64,000 bases of DNA, taken from positions 124,001 to 188,000 of the forward strand of contig CAZBRD010000007.1 in the NCBI GenBank assembly GCA_964494205.1, given 5' to 3'. A program made the translations under genes and the position numbers. The notes below the pieces were generated by a model that saw nothing but the letters and a program-made list of their open reading frames with translations, did no database searches and was not told the DNA's origin. Positions 9,701 to 16,457 of the stretch are shown in pieces. The DNA comes from JBBTCX01 sp964494205. Its GTDB lineage: Bacteria > Planctomycetota > Phycisphaerae > UBA1845. Each line of letters begins with the position of its first letter. The first letter of the stretch is position 1.

Positions 9701-9857
9701 AAGTGTATTCCGCCCCGGTTGCATCGTGCTCCGCCGGTGTCGGCTGACCGAGCATACGGCAGATGTCGATGAAGTGCTCGTGACTGGCTGCGCGTTCCGA
9801 CAGCTCGACCGGGGACCATTTCTCAATGAATCGCGCAGGGGTTAGACCGTTGGGCAT
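6759..9857 (-). CDS. MmeI-like single-chain restriction-modification enzyme (type IIL/IIG)
   Basis: A 1032-residue enzyme that should both cut and methylate DNA. The start is ATG 9857 (MPNGLTPARFIEKW), the first residue of conserved sequence. A PD-(D/E)xK nuclease core is seen near residues 71-88 (ADVWWKGKFGWEYKRK, with Glu85 and Lys87). A helical linker follows. The methyltransferase part has the SAM motif LDPACGSGNF (about 386-395) and the N6-adenine motif IIGNPPFLG (about 503-509). The middle to C-terminal part should hold the target recognition domain. This order matches MmeI, where one strand of the site is methylated and no separate methylase is needed. It is the main cargo of the mobile element and a likely anti-phage gene. 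The recognition sequence cannot be read from the protein by eye. Confidence 0.85.
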   Translation of the reverse strand: MPNGLTPARFIEKWSPVELSERAASHEHFIDICRMLGQPTPAEHDATGAEYTFEKSVTPLAGASKGAKGDIGFADVWWKGKFGWEYKRKDKHRDLADAYRQLCQYREALDNPPLLIVCDITRTEIHTNFTGTAKKQHIIELQKLAEPESLALLRRVFTDPQSFKPDLTPEKVTEGVAKQFATLAQSLQAFGSKPHDAAHFLMKCMFCLFAEDVDLLKGNLFTKLVERNKREPAKLTERLTELFNKMSTGGDFGADTVPYFNGGLFDGKPALSLTPADIEILLTAAKSDWASVEPAIFGTLFERSLDPNKRAQIGAHYTSRDDIILIVEPVVMAPLRREWNEVKSKVESFIETRRAANTTAQKRKADDAINDALQGFIHRLASVRILDPACGSGNFLYVAIQQLLNLEKEVITFAARPDIAQSMFPRVRPTQLHGLEINPYAAELAQVVIWIGYLQWMKDNGFVAPSNPILEPLQTIENRDAILDLSNHKLPAPAKWPDADFIIGNPPFLGRGRKRGQLGSGYCDQLQFVYEGNLKSGCDLCCYWFELARRIAGSNDTVRVGLLATQGIRGGSSREVLEDIASELTIFLGFSDREWVLDGAQVHVSIVGFTKETSEPKSLDGQLVDEINSDLTAGINIVEARRLDENAKIACQGVIGVGDFELDYVSAREMIASPNPKSESNAIVVRPSIKSEYVGGRDKGLFVIYFPDGIEESDAAQYHLPFEHLARVVKPIRNDTDYAHPSEFPFWKMWNSRRAFVEKSEATSRYFVTARHSKYRLFRWVEAGCIPDDSIVAFAMADDYSWGVMQSSIHVFWSTAQGTQVREIESGKRYTPRSSFETFPLPWPPGEEPAKHAIHRRISEAAMQLNEQRERWLNPPEWIDPIARAVDADDDFRDVPNEARPLIRQSAIMERATKDTKLKKHTLTNLYNERPTWLKLAHEQLDRAVLAAYAETDPDGEWSEDWARVWIDSGAGQPLPANHELTTERAETDQRVLANLLRLNLERSNVPSAETVKVKAKAPKSKRKQDDEEDDG

Positions 9858-9966
9858 GGGCGGGATAGTAACGTGTAGGCGCGAGAGTATGCAACGGAGT
9901 GCCAGTGGGGGAGCTGGAATAGATACATAGATTCGGTTTGACAGTGAATTGTGTCTAGACCAAAAG

Positions 9967-10461
9967 CTATGTCGATTCACTCGCGTTTAGGCCGCTGCCC
10001 AAGATGCTCTCAAGGTCAACGCCCGATACCACTCTGATGGACGGCTGATTGCTAGATGCCGTTGATTGAACACCCGGCGCGGGAAGTAGCTTGAATACGA
10101 GTCGCAGGTATTCAGCCGGATCGGATTTGGCGAGCTGGTCCAGCAAGCGGTCACCGTTCACGCGGTCCCATGAATCGACGATGCGTTGGCGCAGCTCGAT
10201 CGCCTGAAGCGTTTTGTAGTTCCGGCAACCCTTCGGACGGCCCGGCCCCGGCTTCGCTCCGCGCTGGAATCTTCCGCCGGTGTCGCGGTTGGCTTCTCCG
10301 TTCAAGGGCATCTCGGCGCAGGAGCTGTCTACGATACCCCCGTCGGCGCTATCGCAAGCTGTGGTTTCGTTGACGTAGACGGTGTTGACATAAGGCGCGA
10401 GCTGGCGATTCAATGAACCGTTTACTCGACCGTTTTCTGCTTCAGCGAGATCGCGCACCAT
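9967..10461 (-). CDS. DUF5681-like protein
   Basis: A 164-residue protein with the short basic Gly/Pro motif GGRFQRGAKPGPGRPKGCRN near the middle, typical of DUF5681-like proteins often found in phages and mobile elements. After it comes a helical segment (ELRQRIVDSWDRVNGDRLL) and LAKSDPAEYLRLVFKLLP, and then a disordered tail. The motif may bind DNA, but the function is unproven. GGAGG lies 10 nt before the ATG. A related, shorter gene is at 11741-12016. Confidence 0.65.
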   Translation of the reverse strand: MVRDLAEAENGRVNGSLNRQLAPYVNTVYVNETTACDSADGGIVDSSCAEMPLNGEANRDTGGRFQRGAKPGPGRPKGCRNYKTLQAIELRQRIVDSWDRVNGDRLLDQLAKSDPAEYLRLVFKLLPAPGVQSTASSNQPSIRVVSGVDLESILGSGLNASEST

Positions 10462-10925
10462 TTCAGCCGTACCTCCACTTTATCACCGCTTTGTTTTTCG
10501 GCTTACTGCAATTCTACGAGCAACACTTGCGGGATTCGAGTCGACGAAAACGGTATCGGAAAACCGAATCCGCGAACGATTCCGAATGCGACGGTTTTCC
10601 ATTGTTCGCAAGCTTGCCCAGCGCGCGGGCCCGTCACCCTGTTTCGTCCTTGTTAATTTCAGCGACGCCTAGCACTCCTGAAACTGGGCTTCAAATCACC
10701 GTTCCTCCCGAAACCGTTTCACAAAACGGAATCGTTGTCGGCAGACGTGGCTGCCTTCGCCTTCGGTGTTAGCACGACTCCGCTTGCTTAAATTGACTGG
10801 CAATCCTTACTATTGCGACCAAATTATGGTAACTAGTTGTTGCAAACGCTATCTCTGAGTGGAGATGCGCAATCTGGCAACGGGACCTAAATCGGTCGTA
10901 GTAGTGGATTCAAGCTGGGGGATCA
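10462..10925. other. Long intergenic region in the mobile element
   Basis: About 460 bp between divergent genes. I find no convincing coding frame. It has several small repeats of the type ACGG..CGGAAAACCG and a 6-bp hairpin CCGTTT-caca-AAACGG near 10710. It should hold promoters for both flanking genes; no clear -35/-10 pair stands out. The plus-strand gene has GGGGGA just before its ATG at 10926. Confidence 0.4.
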
Positions 10926-11576
10926 ATGGACGAAGACGAATCTGTGATAACGGCAAGGTTTCCTTTCGTAATGCTTTTGAGCGCGATCTTTCTTCGAGGT
11001 TCACTGTTCGTCACTTTTATTGGTCCGCTAATCGATGACTGTCTGGATGGAACGAAGCACGCGAGCTTTCTATTGTTGGTTAAGAATGGAATTATCGCAG
11101 ACTGGCAATCAATTTCGGCGTTGTTTGGGAACTTTGGTTCCGTTTCGGTGTTCTTCTTCCTTAGCTTGATATCTGGGCTGTGCTTGGGACCCATCGAACG
11201 GGCGGTTGCGATTGTTCCTACGATTGCCTGGAATTCCCTCTCCCATCAAGCCAAATTGTTTTCAGGTTCTGAAGCCATGACGAAAACTTATCCGGGGTTT
11301 TTGTCATGGCTTATCGCTAATCCTGACAAGAAAGTCCACTGGGAATGGGAGCGATTTCTCGACAAGTTGTCATGGGGCTTGTTCTTAAATATCACGATCT
11401 TCCTTGCGGCTACAGGATTTCTCCTTTGGCCGATTGGTTGGTTTGAACTTGTGTCGCGTATCTTGATCGCGATCCTCTATTTTGCATGGGCGATGGCGCA
11501 CAGCAAGTTAGCGAAGGACGTGCACTCGTACTATGAATCCGAGTACCTGACACAACAAAAAGCAGAGCAGCGATAG
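10926..11576 (+). CDS. Multi-pass membrane protein, unknown function
   Basis: A 216-residue integral membrane protein and the only clear plus-strand gene inside the element. About four hydrophobic segments are seen: FPFVMLLSAIFLRGSLFVTF, the region VSVFFFLSLISGLCL, LFLNITIFLAATGFLLWPIG and LVSRILIAILYFAWAMA. A soluble loop between the second and third (about residues 90-140) contains aromatic and charged residues. The ends are polar. GGGGGA precedes the ATG. I recognise no family. In a restriction-modification island it could be an accessory immunity or entry-exclusion protein, but that is speculation from position. Confidence 0.65.
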   Translation: MDEDESVITARFPFVMLLSAIFLRGSLFVTFIGPLIDDCLDGTKHASFLLLVKNGIIADWQSISALFGNFGSVSVFFFLSLISGLCLGPIERAVAIVPTIAWNSLSHQAKLFSGSEAMTKTYPGFLSWLIANPDKKVHWEWERFLDKLSWGLFLNITIFLAATGFLLWPIGWFELVSRILIAILYFAWAMAHSKLAKDVHSYYESEYLTQQKAEQR

Positions 11577-11740
11577 GACGGGTACCCATCTATTTCGCGA
11601 AGCAGTGAAATGAGGTTCTTTCGGTCAGCGCGATGATAGGTGACCACAGGCGGGGCCCCATTCAACTCTTTAAGGACCCGCCTACTCCGCCCGCACCCTC
11701 GTCACCGCCTGCACGCGAGATTTTCGATTGCGCCGAGCTG

Positions 11741-12016
11741 CTACTCTTGTTCTTTGGGGTCGACAAGGATGTACTCGCGCGGTTGAAGTCTAACCCATAG
11801 TTTGATTACCTCCAGCGGTCGCTGTTGAATCATGCGATCTAGCGCACTTTCGATTGCGTCGGGACTTCTGTCCGCTAGCTCATTCATTGCGACCAGCATG
11901 AGCTTACTTTTGTTTCGACTTCCGCGCGGTCGACCCGGACCCGGACGCGAGCCGTCGAATCGTCCGTAGCGATCGCGACCCGTTATTTCTCCGTTATTTT
12001 CACCGTGTTCGTGCAT
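11741..12016 (-). CDS. Short DUF5681-like protein
   Basis: A 91-residue protein. Its first half has the signature YGRFDGSRPGPGRPRGSRNK, close to the motif in the gene at 9967-10461. The rest is a helical segment (KLMLVAMNELADRSPDAI) and a conserved-looking end VIKLWVRLQPREYIL. The two are probably diverged paralogues, placed on either side of the membrane protein gene. The function is unknown. Confidence 0.62.
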   Translation of the reverse strand: MHEHGENNGEITGRDRYGRFDGSRPGPGRPRGSRNKSKLMLVAMNELADRSPDAIESALDRMIQQRPLEVIKLWVRLQPREYILVDPKEQE

Positions 12017-12137
12017 GATTTGATTCTAGCACCCGTGTATGTGCGTTCTACCGTGTCCAAACCGCGTTTCCGATGCGCCAGTGAATAGTGCGCGGGTCCA
12101 TTTCATCATTCGCGCTGCCTGAAATGCGACGTGCTTA

Positions 12138-12359
12138 TCACTGTTTCAACGTCGCATTCACCATTGCATGAATGCCAGCTCGAACAGCTTCCGGCAGCTC
12201 GTTCCAAGCGTCGATCAGGTCGGCTAATCGCGGATCACTTTGGGCGGTGTTATCGGCGGAAATTGGCGAAACCTGCGATTGACTGCTGTCGTCTGCGCTG
12301 GCGCGCGAAAATTGATCGTCATAAGTGTTTGTGTTTTCATTGCTTCCGAAATCGTGCAA
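12138..12359 (-). CDS. Candidate small ORF starting at the attachment site
   Basis: A minus-strand frame of 73 codons from TTG 12359, which lies at the anticodon-stem end of the tRNA fragment. The frame is also open through the fragment itself, where the antisense of the tRNA reads GARTQDLRLKRPL. The C-terminus, LADLIDAWNELPEAVRAGIH.., is well organised, and I recall similar ends (LPEAVRAGI.AMV) on planctomycete proteins near integration sites; that memory is unchecked. AAAAGG precedes the TTG. It may be a real peptide or a relic of an integrase end. Confidence 0.35.
   Translation of the reverse strand: MHDFGSNENTNTYDDQFSRASADDSSQSQVSPISADNTAQSDPRLADLIDAWNELPEAVRAGIHAMVNATLKQ
12281..12307 (+). 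repeat. Right copy of a 27-nt terminal direct repeat
   Basis: This 27-nt stretch (GACTGCTG..TGCGCTGGCGCGCG) matches bases 83-109 at the other end of the element in 24 of 27 positions and in the same orientation. It lies about 50 nt inside the tRNA fragment. It could be an integrase arm-binding site. Confidence 0.5.
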
Positions 12360-12405
12360 CGGCCTTTTAAGCCGTAGGTCTTGGGTTCGAGCCCCAACAC
12401 CCTCA
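12359..12405 (+). other. Right attachment site: 3' fragment of tRNA-Lys(TTT)
   Basis: The 3' part of a tRNA without its 5' part. The anticodon arm is ACGGC-CTTTTAA-GCCGT (12359-12375) with anticodon TTT. A 5-nt variable loop follows, then the T arm TTGGG-TTCGAGC-CCCAA (12381-12397), then acceptor strand CACCCTC and discriminator A (12398-12405); CCA is not encoded. No matching GAGGGTG 5' acceptor strand or D arm lies upstream. This is what integration into a tRNA 3' end leaves at the distal border, with the host chromosome continuing to the right. Confidence 0.8.
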
Positions 12406-12459
12406 GTTTGAGCACCAGTGACTTGAATCCTGTCTAGCGCACTGTGATAGAATGTAGAT

Positions 12460-12990
12460 GTGACACGACTGCGCCGCCTCAACCGGAAGTCTATCCTTCT
12501 GATTTCTTCAGGTCTTTCTTTGTGCGTCATGTTGCTATTTGTTCTTGTTGCGCCGGATAGGATTGACGACGGCGGTTGCTTGTCTCGCCCGGGGTTTGAG
12601 TGGAAGACGGACTGGGAAACATGGAGCTTCGTCACGACGATTGGTGAGTTCGAATTGCGCCGGAAGAGTTGGAGTAATACTGCAGTCAACAGGAACAGTT
12701 TCAACTGCGCTATTGGTAATTTCGGGATACGTCGCGACGTCGCATTCTCCAGGCATGAGATAGTCTGGCGGGCCATGGTTCCAACTTGGATGCTAATTGC
12801 CGCGTTCGGAGCATACCCTGCGATTTGTTCTTGGCGCATCGCGATTGCACGCAGGAGAATGAGACGTAACCCGAATGGCTGCACCACCTGCGGCTACGAT
12901 CTGACCGGTAACGTGTCGGGCGTTTGCCCGGAGTGTGGAACAGCCATTCCCGAAAATCGTGTCATGCCAACCAAGCCAACAGCGTTATGA
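12460..12990 (+). CDS. Planctomycete zinc-ribbon membrane protein, copy 1
   Basis: A 176-residue protein from GTG 12460. It has an N-terminal membrane segment (ILLISSGLSLCVMLLFVLVA), an outside domain of about 90 residues, a second membrane segment (WMLIAAFGAYPAICSW), and a C-terminal zinc ribbon CTTCGYDLTGNVSGVCPECG with two CxxC pairs. This tail is very common in Planctomycetota; its role is unknown. It is the first of three tandem paralogues and the first host gene right of the attachment site. Confidence 0.8.
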   Translation: MTRLRRLNRKSILLISSGLSLCVMLLFVLVAPDRIDDGGCLSRPGFEWKTDWETWSFVTTIGEFELRRKSWSNTAVNRNSFNCAIGNFGIRRDVAFSRHEIVWRAMVPTWMLIAAFGAYPAICSWRIAIARRRMRRNPNGCTTCGYDLTGNVSGVCPECGTAIPENRVMPTKPTAL

Positions 12991-12997
12991 TAAAGTC

Positions 12998-13624
12998 GTG
13001 AACCGCCTGCTTCGCACCATCCGAATTGCTGTTTTGTCGATCCTGACGATTCTCACACTTTTTGCAACGTCATTGTGGTTTGCGCACTTCACACCAGAGT
13101 TCAAGTGGGTCGCGCTGAATGGGGACCTACATATCACCGGCGGGTCCGCAAGAGTTATCAATCGTGGCTACTGCGTCTGGTGGGAAGAGTCCGAATGGAG
13201 CCGATGGATTTTTTCGGCAACCGCGCCTTATTTCAGCCTCGAAGTCCTCTTATGGCATCGACCAGATCAGCGTCAACACGACTATAACCTAAGACTGCAT
13301 CGATATTGCACTATTCGGCGCACTTTTTTTCCTAGCAACGCGCCACAGCCAATCGTGCCGTCAAAGCTTCACCCAGAATTGAACACGGTTCGATTGTACT
13401 TGCCACGAACACAATGGTTCATCGTGCTACCGCCTTGGCTTGTCATCGCAATATTCGGCACGTATCCGACGATTACATTCATTCGTGTGATTCAAAGCTG
13501 GAGACGGCGAAATCGGAATCCAAATGGCTGCAAAACATGCGGCTACGATCTGACCGGCAACGAGTCGGGCGTGTGCCCGGAGTGTGGAAATGGCGTCAAA
13601 AACATGCAAGTACGCTCTCGATAG
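12998..13624 (+). CDS. Planctomycete zinc-ribbon membrane protein, copy 2
   Basis: A 208-residue paralogue of its neighbours. The start is GTG 12998 (VNRLLRTIRIAVLSIL), 7 nt after the stop of copy 1; a longer frame begins at 12935 but would overlap copy 1. Two membrane segments flank an external domain with several Trp (WWEESEWSRWIFS). The C-terminus is CKTCGYDLTGNESGVCPECG plus a short basic tail. The tight spacing suggests one transcript with the copies on either side. The function is unknown. Confidence 0.78.
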   Translation: MNRLLRTIRIAVLSILTILTLFATSLWFAHFTPEFKWVALNGDLHITGGSARVINRGYCVWWEESEWSRWIFSATAPYFSLEVLLWHRPDQRQHDYNLRLHRYCTIRRTFFPSNAPQPIVPSKLHPELNTVRLYLPRTQWFIVLPPWLVIAIFGTYPTITFIRVIQSWRRRNRNPNGCKTCGYDLTGNESGVCPECGNGVKNMQVRSR

Positions 13625-13656
13625 AGAAGGTTCTGTAGCGCAAATAAGGTGAGGTA

Positions 13657-14397
13657 ATGACCAACTCGCGACACTGGTTCTTGCGTTTCATTCGCCTGTC
13701 CGTCGTTGTCGGCTTGGCACTTTTTTCCGCCGTAGTCGGCGCGCTTTGGATTGTTGTCGATAACCTGTCGCCGCGCGTCTGTAATTTCGAATTCGGCGTA
13801 TATGCATTGCACGAACATGACCCCGTGTGCCGAGGCAGCAAGAGGGGCACTTTCTTGTCAATCCATTGGAATTGGAGCGTCACCGGATACTCATCGCTCA
13901 GCACGAACAGTGACGGAGTATTTCTCAACAGCAAGCCATCTCCCGCAGGAGTCATGTTTGTGCATGCCTACCGGCTTTCCAAAGCCCATAAACCCTTGCA
14001 GATTGCATGGGATTCGCATGGGTTCGAGTTTTCATCTGCACCGGCTGTGTTCATCGGAAGCTGTTTTGACGTCGACCCAGTGAACGCTGAGGTGCGCACT
14101 TTCGAGGCTGTTACAGGTCGCCAATTAACGGCAGAGGAGAAAGCGGAGGTACTTGCAACAGCGCCTCAAGTTCTGCGGCTGCGCGTACCCCTATGGTGTT
14201 TGTGCTTGCTGACCGCGCCTTACCCAGCGATCGTCTTGGTAAGGGGACCGATTCGTCGTTGGTATCGTCGTCGTCGCCATCAATGCCTAACCTGTGGTTA
14301 TCACTTGCAGGGAAACCTCAGCGGCGTGTGCCCTGAGTGTGGCACGGCCGTTGCGCCCCCACAGTTAGCCTCTACAATCAGCGGTGTATTGCCTTGA
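13657..14397 (+). CDS. Planctomycete zinc-ribbon membrane protein, copy 3
   Basis: A 246-residue paralogue with the same plan: N-terminal membrane segment (LSVVVGLALFSAVVGALWIV), external domain, second membrane segment (LWCLCLLTAPYPAIVLV), a run of Arg (RRWYRRRRH), then the zinc ribbon CLTCGYHLQGNLSGVCPECG. The external domains of the three copies are much less alike than the ribbons. It starts 32 nt after copy 2 and ends 8 nt from the convergent somatomedin-B-like gene. Confidence 0.78.
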   Translation: MTNSRHWFLRFIRLSVVVGLALFSAVVGALWIVVDNLSPRVCNFEFGVYALHEHDPVCRGSKRGTFLSIHWNWSVTGYSSLSTNSDGVFLNSKPSPAGVMFVHAYRLSKAHKPLQIAWDSHGFEFSSAPAVFIGSCFDVDPVNAEVRTFEAVTGRQLTAEEKAEVLATAPQVLRLRVPLWCLCLLTAPYPAIVLVRGPIRRWYRRRRHQCLTCGYHLQGNLSGVCPECGTAVAPPQLASTISGVLP

Positions 14398-14405
14398 TGC
14401 AACAT

Positions 14406-16184
14406 TCAATTAGGCGGGCATGACGAGTTCACAGGCAGCGTGGTCTGTGCGTAGGCGTCGAACTCCCCCGCCCCGTTTAGCAAATCGATCACGCGAAGCA
14501 CATCCGCCGGATTCGTTTGGCCGCTGTGGTCGATGTCGGTGCTGTAGTTGCCCCACAAGGGCGTCGAAACGCCATTGAGCACGTCAATCAAAGACAGGAT
14601 GTCGACGCCCGATGAGGCTGTGTCGCCGTTTACGTTCGCGGGGTGCGAAGTCAATGTGATGAAACTGCCGTCGGCAAATGCGATCGTTGTGACCGCGAAT
14701 GGCGTGATCGGGCGACGTAGTACCAAATCATACGAGCCGTTTCCAAGATCGAGGACCGACTGAACGGCGTTAACCTGCGTGCCGAAAACGGCTGTCTCGC
14801 ACAGCGTGAAGCAGCCGGGCAGGGCTTCGGTCAACCCTGTGGTGATTCGAATGGGCTCCGACGGAGACCCGATACCCTGCGGTGCGTTCGCATTGTCGAT
14901 CAAGTGCGGTTGGCGTGCGTCGATGGTGCCGGAGGCTGGCACTGAGCTAACGATCGTGCCTGAGCAGGTCAGACAATTCGCCAAGTCGGGGCACGTCAGG
15001 CAAACATCTGCACAACAATCGCCGAATTCCAGGCAGAAGGAATCGCACTGGCAACCGGCCGGCGCGGTACCGCCGCAAGACAGCACGCAGCTATCGGCAG
15101 GCGGGCAAACGTCCGTGCAGAAATCGCAAATGTCGTCACAGCAATCGCCGAATTCAAGGCAGAACTCATCGCACCAGCACGACGCGGGTGCAACGCCGCC
15201 GCAATAATTCTCGCAGCTATCGATGCAGGTTTCGGGGCAGACTTCGCAGACGTCGGGGCAACAGTCGCCGAAGGCATGGCAGCCGGCGTGATTGAAATCA
15301 GCGGGCTCGCACCAGCAGTTGCCTGGGCTATGGAAGCCGCAATGCCCCACGCAACTCGAACACTCCGGCAGACCCTGACACATCCAACAGATGTCCTGGC
15401 AGCAGTTTCCCTTCGCGAAGCAATCCGGCTCGCAGGAGCAGCCGCCGGGTGCGATCTCGCCGCAGCGACCGATGCAACTGTCGTCACAATAGTCCTCGCA
15501 CTGACCGCACCAATCATCGCAGCAGGTGCCGTATTGCGTGCAGAACTCATCGCACCAGCAACCGGCTGGCGTCACCGTGCCGCAAAAGCCCGCGCAGCTG
15601 TCGTTGCAAACTTCGGGACAGGCCTCGCAAATGTCGTGGCAGCAGTCGCCGAAGTTCATGCAGCCGAAATGATCTTTGTCCGCGCCGTCGCACCAGCAAT
15701 TGCCCGGCGCTTGTTGGCCGCAATAACCGACGCAACTTCCGCACGCGACCGTAGCAGAGCAGAAGGTGCAAACATCGTCGCAGCAGTTCCCCGCGTGAAA
15801 GCAATCGGGTTCACACGAGCAACCACTCGGCGAAACTTCGCCACATCGATTCTGGCAACTTGCGTCGCATAGATCAGTACATGCTTCGCACCAATCGGGA
15901 CAACAATCGTTGAACTCGGTGCATTGGGCATCGCATCGACAGCCTGCCGGTGCAATCGTGCCGCAGAGACCGGCGCAACTATTGTTGCAAACCTCGGGGC
16001 AGAACTGACACACATCGGAACAGCAATCGCCGTTGACGAAACAACCGGGTCGGTCGATTGTCGCGGGGTCGCACCAGCAATCACCGGCGGACATACCACA
16101 ATGACCATCGCACGAATTTTCACCGATGCTAGGGAGGGCAGTGCCGGCGAGTAACAATGCGATGACGTGAACAACGAGGATCAT
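14406..16184 (-). CDS. Secreted Cys-rich protein with nine somatomedin-B-like repeats and dockerin-like end
   Basis: A 592-residue exported protein with an N-terminal signal (VVHVIALLLAGTALPS). Residues 25-407 hold nine repeats of about 40 residues with the pattern CxxxC-x7-CxC-xxx-C-x5-CC-xxx-C, as in CAGFCGTVTPAGCWCDEFC followed by TQYGTCCDDWC. This spacing is that of the somatomedin B domain known mainly from animal extracellular proteins. The repeats follow a 3-unit order (A with an insert before GDCC, B, C) three times. A beta-rich segment comes next, then a dockerin-like pair (VNGDTASSGVDILSLIDVLN and DIDHSGQTNPADVLRVIDLL) near the C-terminus, which may anchor or pair the protein outside the cell. 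GGGAG precedes the ATG. Each repeat should form about four disulfides. Its role is unknown. Confidence 0.85.
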   Translation of the reverse strand: MILVVHVIALLLAGTALPSIGENSCDGHCGMSAGDCWCDPATIDRPGCFVNGDCCSDVCQFCPEVCNNSCAGLCGTIAPAGCRCDAQCTEFNDCCPDWCEACTDLCDASCQNRCGEVSPSGCSCEPDCFHAGNCCDDVCTFCSATVACGSCVGYCGQQAPGNCWCDGADKDHFGCMNFGDCCHDICEACPEVCNDSCAGFCGTVTPAGCWCDEFCTQYGTCCDDWCGQCEDYCDDSCIGRCGEIAPGGCSCEPDCFAKGNCCQDICWMCQGLPECSSCVGHCGFHSPGNCWCEPADFNHAGCHAFGDCCPDVCEVCPETCIDSCENYCGGVAPASCWCDEFCLEFGDCCDDICDFCTDVCPPADSCVLSCGGTAPAGCQCDSFCLEFGDCCADVCLTCPDLANCLTCSGTIVSSVPASGTIDARQPHLIDNANAPQGIGSPSEPIRITTGLTEALPGCFTLCETAVFGTQVNAVQSVLDLGNGSYDLVLRRPITPFAVTTIAFADGSFITLTSHPANVNGDTASSGVDILSLIDVLNGVSTPLWGNYSTDIDHSGQTNPADVLRVIDLLNGAGEFDAYAQTTLPVNSSCPPN

Positions 16185-16457
16185 CTGATGCTCCCAGAAT
16201 CAAGCGAGACCACCAGCAAGAGGCTGAAAAGCAGCCGGTTTTCAGGTTCCATTGTACGCGCAGACGCAAGTCGAGTGGAAGAACCGGACAACTAAACACA
16301 CCGCTGATGTTCCGGGTAATGCACCTGCAAAACACACATGGCGAACCGCCAGTCTCGACATTTTCGGACAGATTCCTTGTAGCGGTGCAATGCGAGGAAT
16401 TGATAGACTACGGGGTGAAGCTGTTGGGGATTCGTTCTTGCAGAGGAGGAAGCGGTT

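Noticed and set aside
9967..12016. DUF5681-like genes as terminase small subunits of a prophage
   Set aside because: The motif also occurs near terminases, but no large terminase, portal or capsid gene is present.
12138..12887. A 249-codon minus-strand frame across the attachment site
   Set aside because: Its first 155 codons are antisense to the zinc-ribbon gene at 12460-12990 and have no protein features; only the part left of about 12420 is kept as a candidate.
15276..15872. Plus-strand frame of 198 codons rich in Ala
   Set aside because: It is the antisense shadow of the Cys repeats at 14406-16184, which explains its repetitive look.
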